From Haliclystus octoradiatus (lineage: Eukaryota > Cnidaria > Staurozoa > Stauromedusae > Haliclystidae): DNA of 64,000 bases. The stretch covers positions 23,512,445-23,576,444 of the forward strand of contig OU744446.1 in assembly GCA_916610825.1 (NCBI GenBank), in the 5' to 3' direction. A program made the position numbers and the translations under genes. Under the pieces are notes generated by a model. The model did no database searches. It saw nothing but the letters and a program-made list of their open reading frames with translations, and was not told the origin of the DNA. Below are positions 15,701 through 24,700 of this stretch, one piece after another; position 1 is the stretch's first letter, and every line of letters starts with the position of its first letter.

Positions 15701-18700
15701 AAACACATAATCAAATATACCCAATCCATGCAGGTAAGAATTGAGCATATGTCTATTGGATGATATCCCCAATCATACCTTTGCTGAGATGGTTGTAATT
15801 CACAAGCAAATTTGTTATCTACGTAACTTTTCATTGCAAACCAGTCAAGTGCAGCTTGAGGACTGAAACAGTATAACAACATTAAAATGTCAATTTGAGT
15901 ACCGTGCAATGTATTATGTATGCAGTGTCCTACAAAAGGTTTAGCCTTCTGGGATCTAGGATCCCAGGATCCCTACTTTTGTCGGACCCTGTATGTATGA
16001 ATTATAGATTTAGTAGGTTATATCTCTCCAGGCTTTATATGCCTGCTTGAATGATATGAATTGAATCTCACAGAATATCTAGAAAAATGGAATTTCAAAA
16101 ATAGCCTAATAAGTATCTAGGGTATCTTGATTACTTGTAATGGAATTCAATAGTAAAAATAGCTACACTACACTAAGACTCATGGTTGACTATGATATAA
16201 CAAGAAGGAAGAACTACGACAACAACGTTAGAAAACCGTATAATACTTCAAAAGAAAGCTAGAATCTAGTCAGTTACAGTAAAACCTGTATATTACAGTC
16301 AGCAATGAGAATAGACAGACATAGACAGGATTGATTTAAAAGAAAAAACATAATTTAGACATTGCAAGGATAACCACTATCAACAGGTGGCCGTTATAAC
16401 ATGTTTGATTGCAGTATCAAATAATCAAGTGTGAATCAACTTTCAAGGCTTTTACATATAAAAACGCACCCAATACCAGGATTGCTATCTAAGCCTGCGT
16501 CTGGCCTGCGTGGAGTGCGTGCATATTTCATGGGACAAAAATATGTTTCTTGTTGCCCGCCGTTAATGTCTACTCTACACGCAGGCTAAGAGCACTTTCA
16601 TTTGCCACTGTTTGATGAGTTTACACTCAATTTAAATAGTGCTTTTCAAATCGTCTGCTTGGACTCTGTCAACAAAATGAAAGTATTTGGCACGTTTGTT
16701 GTAAATTTGAGAGAAGATGAAAAGATATAACATTATCTCTTTTCAATTGATTTAAATTTGATAAGTTTGCCACATGCCACTATTTTGTTGTCAAACTACC
16801 TTGGTGCTCTGGCGCCATTATCTCGGTCAAAATTATCTATTTTGCTACAAAACGTTTCAAATATGTTCCTTTGTTTTGCCTGCTTGGGTAGTGGCAAAAG
16901 ACTCTACAAAATCGTCAAAGTAGCCCTCCGCATCCATGTGTCCTTATGCATGTATCAGCGGCTTTCAGGGGGTGACCCCCGGGCTCCCAGGAGGAGTAGT
17001 TGAGTCTTGTTAAGAAATAGATGCCCTAGGGGGAAGGGGTTTTGTCTTCTATTGCAAATCTTATTTATACCCCGGGCAATGTAATTTATGGTCAGCAAGC
17101 TTTTATAAAAAATATTGCCGCCAGAATTGTTGTAAATTGCACATTTATGTATGAGAATTGTAATAGCAATTTGGTTGCCATATTCATTGGCAGTACGTTT
17201 GTGCAGTTATTCCCTAATTTTCACATTTCTCAATTTTTAACATTAGAAATTTAGATTATAATCACAATAGTGCTACTTAATAGTATCAAACCCGATCTTA
17301 ACTCTATTATGCATATTTGTGAATTTATTAATTTATAAGATACATTCTTACCTTGAATTTGTTAATGAAAGCTAAATATGTCCGGCCCCGGGGGAGGGGG
17401 TACTGCAAAATCAATGTTGCCTCTCACCCAGGGGGATTAAACTAGTTTGGTGAGACCAATTCAGCAAATTTCCGGGGGTTCCCGGGGGTCAAACCCGGGG
17501 CCCGGGGGTCAACCCCGGGGAAGCAGGGGGTCACGCATTACGCAATGAAACTTTTCCGTGTGAGTGATGCTGCTTCTTCGTTGTCGTTTTTGCAGGATGA
17601 TTTCCTTTATCTATGACAGTTGATTTCTTACTTTTGTAAACCAATCAAAAACAATCAAACCAAATATTAAATTAATTTATACTGAGCGGAAGCTATCCCC
17701 TCATTGTTTATGTGAAAAGCAGTATGCGATCACCATCTGGATGTTCACACCAGAAGAAGATGATGATAAAAAGCAACTTTTTTCCCAGCACGATAGTGAT
17801 GATTTGTGAAATAAAATAGTTGGGGAATAGCTGATAATTCTGAAAACAGGCACAAATAATTATTGATTTGATTCTTAAAATATAAAAACTAGAGACTACT
17901 TGACTGTAAGAAAATGAAAAAATGCAAAGAAACCTGTGATTTCCAGAGGTAGACCTATTGAAACAAGAGCGTTAAATGCAATAAGAATGTCGATTGTTAC
18001 CTTGGATTCAGTTTACTAAATTGAATAAAAGCAGATACCACAACACCAATACGTCCTTTGCCGCCCTGGATGTAAGAAAAAAGATACAATTATACATCTT
18101 AATAAGATGGCACTTTAATTATTAATGTTCAAATTAGTCTGCTTCAACAGATAAAAACTGAACAAATTTAGAATCCACACACAATCAGAAAACAATAATA
18201 CCATAAGGATGGACAAACATGTACAGCTTCATTGATCGTTTGCAGAAAATTTGAATTTTTGATGCTACACAAGATTTATTCCTAATTCTGAAATAATTTA
18301 ACATAAACTTATTAGACTATGCCCAAAACACAAGAAAGAGCTTTTCAAGTGATGAACAATATATATGTGGGATTCTTACGAAAACAGTTCTCAGCACCCA
18401 TATCTGTTTCAAGGAAGATGACTTTCAAGGTCAGGTGGTCATTATAAAGAGGTTTTTTGCTGGCATGTCTTGCATAGATTATATATATTTCTACCTTGCA
18501 ATGAATAACAGCAATATTGTCTGAGCGAGCTGATGTCCATGAATCAATGGACTTCACAATACTGAGTAGTCTTTCCAGCGGAGGGGCTAAATGATCTGGC
18601 CAGCCGAAATCAAGCACCTGAAAACGCCACAATAGAGATCAATTACAAAACAACCAATATGTACATTGTACAATATCTGCATGCGCGTTTTCTACTTTTC

Positions 18701-21700
18701 CACAAGCCAGGTAGGCACATAGATTTATTTGTAACAGTGTAACGCAGATGACGTAGATGTTGGCTTGCATATAAGACTGAAGTGTCAACTTCATGATTAT
18801 TTTCCACCCAGTTAAGGCAGAAAAACCACCCTGTGTAGTATGATAAAGGTCATAGTTTCACTCCATCCAAACAAAGCCAAAAATACTATTTGAAAATAGT
18901 AAAATTTACCTGATTGTTTGTCTTTGATAAGTCATATCTACGTTCTGATACATTGAATATCATGTAATTGTCAGTATGCTTCTTTTTCAAGGTAGCACTA
19001 GCTTCTGTCAATTGCTGGCGGTACACACTCTCAAGACCATTGGCAGGAAAGGACATCACTAAATGAAATGAAAAAAAATCAATATCAAAACCTTCCAACA
19101 TTACTTTAATATATCATTGAGCATGGAAAGCTGATTACTATATAGACAGGTGATTATCTTACCAACAAAACGATCAGTTATGTAAGCAACATCAAGCTCA
19201 TCATTCTTTTTCCCATTTTCTGTACTTCTTCTTACTTTGCTTGTTGTTGAGCTAGAAAATAATCATAATGACGGTAACATTCATACTTAAGGATGACTCA
19301 TTTCAGATCTGTTTTGCACACCTCCCTCATTGTGTCAACTCAGTGAATGAAAATTTGGTATGGTATATTAAAAGATTCAAAGAGCAGGTTTGGGTTTTGT
19401 TTGCAAATACAGTGAAACCTGTATATAACAGCCAGCTACGAGAGGTAGATAAATTGACCGTTATAGACAGGTGGACTTTATATACAGGTTTGATTCAATA
19501 GAAAATATTATGTTAGACATTGCAAGAGTGACCATTATAGACAGGTGGCCGCTTTACAGTGGTGACCGTTTTAACAGGTTTGACTTAATTAAATATGAAC
19601 CTACTTTGCTTACTCCAATCATCTTCATTTTTAGAGCAGCTTAAACATTTCAAATTGAGGATACAGTATGAGTAATGGCTAAGCTAGTCTATTAGACTTG
19701 TAAGGACAAGATACGCTATAACATTTGGATAAAATGGTTTGAAAAATTATCTATCAGCCACTTATCTATAGTAGTTACTTTTTAATATTACAAATGTTAA
19801 CTTCTATCGAAATAAACATACTATGGAAATGTAACCTCCCTTTAGCGGTGAATATTCTCCAACTTCATGACTGGCTGCTTTATACAGGGTTCACTGTACT
19901 GTACTATAAGTAACATTTAGTTACACAGGCAAACAGCTCATTATCAGAGCAGAGGGAGTTTTGTAATCGAATTGAGCTACAATACAGTACAGATTTCAAT
20001 AAAAGCTACTGTAGCCATATTGGTTTCTTGGTTTTCTTTGCCGGCCAATTCAACTTGGAAATATGATGAGGTTTTCCATTTGAAATGATTATGCGAATTA
20101 CTAACATTGCTCATTCAAGTTTCCTACCTAGCTTCTGTTTGAGAAAGAGAACTTCCTCTTGAATTCATTGCTTGTGAGGGTAACTACAGTAGTGAATAAT
20201 TCAACACATTCAGAGAAAATAAAACAAAACAGATAGATTAAGATATATTTATTAGAACTATATTAAAGTAAAGACTAAGAGATGTTACAAATATGAGTAA
20301 CAGAAACATGAGTATAAATTAAAAAATTTTGAAATAATGATGAATGGCATATAGCTTACCTGTCTTGGAATATGGACAGAACTTTCCTTAGTACTCTATG
20401 AGAAATGCAAGAATATTGTTAATCAGACTCAATGTAATATACCCAAGTATTTTGGTCACCTAACATCAACCACCTGTGTATAGTGGTCATATCTATCATA
20501 TATCAAACTACCAAATATCCTTTCGTTATTTATTATTCATTTCAGGATTCAATTGATTATTGGATAATTGTAAATATCATTATGGAATTGATAGAACCTG
20601 ACTTGAACAATTAGTAGCTAGAGGGAATATATATATTCAGTCGAAACCGACTAGGGTACTATTCGATGATCTGCATTCTGATTGGTTGCTCCATTGTTCA
20701 CTATTTTCTCATAGTGAACGCTGGCAAGTTCCCTCGCAAATTCCAAAATGTAAACAAGCGATTCGCAAATGTTTTTGAATCAAAATTTTATACGAATTAC
20801 GAGAGTAGATTATAACTTCCGTCCCCGAGAAAAAAAAAACAAGTAACAAAATATGAGATGAAGTTGTTCAATGGTAAGCTATGCATATACAATTTTAATC
20901 TTATTTAATATTCTTCTCGCTACTTTATTGCAGATATAAATTAGTCCGCTAGTCAGCAAAAGTTTAAAAATAACAAACTTTTATATTACAAACTGCAAAC
21001 AACTGTGTATTTTTAGACACTTAATGTTACCTTCTCAAGTTTGCTATTTTGTGGGGCTGTATTTTGTAGCCAGTATTAATATCCAGCCGTTTAATTTTAA
21101 AACTTGAATCTAAATCAAGTCAAATTAAAATTCATCCTCCAAATCACGACCCTGCAGTTGTCATGGATGCTTTTGATTGACGGTTGTATTTAAAATTAAT
21201 TATGCAGGTAGCGAATAAATAGTTAGAATTTATTTTTGATAGTTGCTTTCCACTAAAACAATTAGACAACTCGCCCTTGTTGTCTACCGTCTTGAATAGT
21301 CACCTCGGAGGACCTCGGTGACTATTCGACAGTAGCCAACTAGGGCTTGTGTCTAATTGTTAAATAGGAGACCGGTTGAGGCTCATCTCTCCCACACTGG
21401 GGTTTTTATTCAATTAATTTTACATTCAGTTTCTTACCTCTCCAATGGTAGTCGTTAGAGATGACGGTTTATCACACAGTGTGACAACCTATTGATAGAA
21501 ATATCATTAAAATGGATTAACATGATTGAATACACTTTTTGAATCTGTTATACTGTCTAGAAAAGTGAGAAGTGTGCGTCCGTAAGATGCAAGAGAAATA
21601 TAGCCTACATAATTGAGAATTAAAATTATATTAAAACAAAACGTTAAATTGCATATCTCTGTGAGAATTAATGTTGTCTTTTCAAGATGTATTAGATGAT

Positions 21701-24700
21701 GTGGGCTTAATTCAAAGTGTATTTACTCAAAGCTATTTTCCAGATATGCTCACCACAGAAACATAAACATTTGAGAAACAGGGATTGATGGAATCATCAT
21801 AATTAAGCTACTTAGATTGGTCAATAATAAAATCTTTGAAAACATACATGAACTGTAACACATATCTTACGGTACCATGGATTATGGGGAATATATAATC
21901 ACCTTCCAGTGTACACTCAGATGTATGATTTTTGAAATTAACAATCATAGTTCTTGTTTTAAGCCCTTATTGTATACATAATATCAACTGTTTCCTGGTA
22001 ATTCCTAGGTAGCTAGTTTCAGTGGCATGAAATTTTGACTCACCATTTGTTCACATTCCGAATGGCAGATGAAATCACAAGCTAGAATAAAAAACGAGAA
22101 TTTGAAAGAAACTATAGGTGAGTTAAAATTAAAATTAAGGTAGCTTGAATTCTCGATTGTTTCAAACGTTTCCGTTGTAGACATCTTTTGTTCTCCGATT
22201 GTTCGAATTCAACACACATGCCTAGATTGTCTTCAAATTATTCAACTCGGGTAAGAAGGGTTACTAAAGTTGTCACTGTAAAACACACAACACATTTCAA
22301 CTCGGTAAGGCAAGTAACTCGCCTGCCTGGCTAACTCCCCCTTCTTGTGCAGGGCCTAACAACTGACTGACTAATGTTATTGAATAAATAATCTATATTC
22401 TAGTAGATTGAATTGAAAATATACGTTTTCCTATATTTTTGTAACAATCACTTATCATGGTCAGGTCTGCTGTGTTGTAATTACATAGATATAATGCGTA
22501 TCAATACAACGCTGAATTGACAAGAAGATTCCATTAGATCTACTTTGCTTTATTTTTAGGCCCAAATGAGTACATTTTTTATTTTTTAGGATATTATCTC
22601 TTTAGATTAAATCAATTTTTGTAAAGTGATATAAATATAACTTTTACTTCAAGTTTAAACTTGTCATCATGGCTTGAAAATGGCAGAAGTTAACGCAGAA
22701 ACGTTGTTAAATCAAATCAAATCTGCTGGACTAAATTTTATTCTTTGAATCACAAATTCGAAAATTCTAACTGGATTAAATGATGATACGTATTGACAAA
22801 TGAACTATATAGTAGAGTCAGTATATTACACAGTCGAGGCTAGATCATGTGTACTGATCAAGGGCTGCCTTCTGATTTCAACCCAATTTCAAAATTCTTT
22901 TTGCATCTGGTACCATTGGATATTTACTACAAATCTACCATATGTAAAATGAAAAATAAAAAGTTATTCAACTTTGAAACTGAACTTGGCAATAAACTTT
23001 TTTGGCTGATTAATGTTTTGTTGCAGTATTTTACTTTTATTTTTCATATTATGCATGTCAGATTTGTAGAAAATATACAAAGGTACCAGATGCAAAAAGA
23101 ATTTTGAAAATCTGCTGAAAACAGAAAATAATACAAATAAAAGCAGTGATAAAACGTCATAACTGTCCTTGAGCTACCCCTGATTTAGCCACAACCATAG
23201 TACACAGATATATAGTATTGGAGGAGTCTGGTGTCTAGTTCCCAAACTTGAACAACTAATTTGTTTGGAGATCTATTTTCAAAATACAGTCTCAAACCCA
23301 AGACATTGTGGATGTGGACCTTACTGTTTTGGTAAATGTTTGAATTGTGTGTCAAATCCCTTAAACTAAAGATTGACTTTGAGCTTTCAAGATTATGGCT
23401 TGTTGATAAATAATACTACTGAACTTGTTGAACTTCAAAAAAACAAATAACAAGATATTTTAATATGCACAACAGTAGCTTTTCAGATTTTTGTATTTAG
23501 TGGATTCAAGTTTAACTGTAGACGTAACACATGGTCATCAAGACTATAATTAAGATGTTTAACTTTTTTATTAACACAGTTTGCTTGGTGACTATCAGGG
23601 AGAATTGGTTGAGATTAATATTCAAATATTTATGAATAAATTGAAAATAGGAGATGGATAAATATTTTTACAATAAAAAAGAGTCAGATTTCAGTAAGAG
23701 GAAGCTGTGCTCTTGAAAACTATTCAATAGAATTTTATGTGGATTGTGAAGTTGAAAGAAAATTAATTTTAGATATGCAGTACTGTATTTACATTTACAT
23801 TGATTATAGTAGGCGAGGACCCTGTCATTTGATCAAATTGAAGATAATTTTTGATCAATTCAATTTTTGAAGGAAATTATTACTAAAATGAAATACACAA
23901 AAATCAATTTATTGCTAATCGAGGACTGTGAATAAAAATTGTCAAATGTAATTCATTTGTAGAAATTTAATTAGCTTTGCAAGGGGAAACCACCCGCAAC
24001 CAGACTAGAACAGAGAAGGTTTTAAATGAAAGGGTGTGAGTGTTATCATATGATTGTGATCAACAGGTGAAGCAGCAGCAGGTGAACAACCTATTTTGAT
24101 GATGTTCAATTGAGGCCTTGGCATTTCATTATAATTGTCATTTTGTATTCCAATGTCAAAATAAATTAATTACGGGTCTTTCATCAGATTATTCTAGAAT
24201 ACTAAAAAAGGTAGGTTTATTTTTCAGATAATAGAAACAAAATCTTGGTAATTATTGATGACGATTTTAAAATTAAGTGGATCTTAATAACGCTAACAAA
24301 TCATAATCGATGCTTTGAAATGACTCCAACTTTTTTCAAAAAGACCATTCAATTGGTACTTAAAACTCCAAAATGTAAGAGCTTTAATGAATATCAAATT
24401 TAAATGAAAGAAAGACAACAGAAGAAATCAATGAATTTTAAACGGCAATTACGAGGTTTAGCTATTATTCAATAAATGCACTATGCTGGAAGAAATTTTA
24501 CGAGCAATTCTACAAAGCCAATTAGATGACGTCAAGTCTTACGCAGCCGGATACAAGACGGCGTCAAAACGTTGAGAAGCAATGATGCGTTAAGAAAAAT
24601 CCAGAAGTCGAGTAACAAAAATACTTTGACATTTTTACAGTTAAACAAAGAAATAAATCGCACCCATTAAAGAACTGATAAAATTGATAACAATTTAAAA

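Noticed and set aside
16758..17003. 81-codon plus-strand frame ending in GGDPRAPRRSS
   Set aside because: Lies in a GC-rich repeat block within a tensin intron, lacks an ATG start and has no domain.
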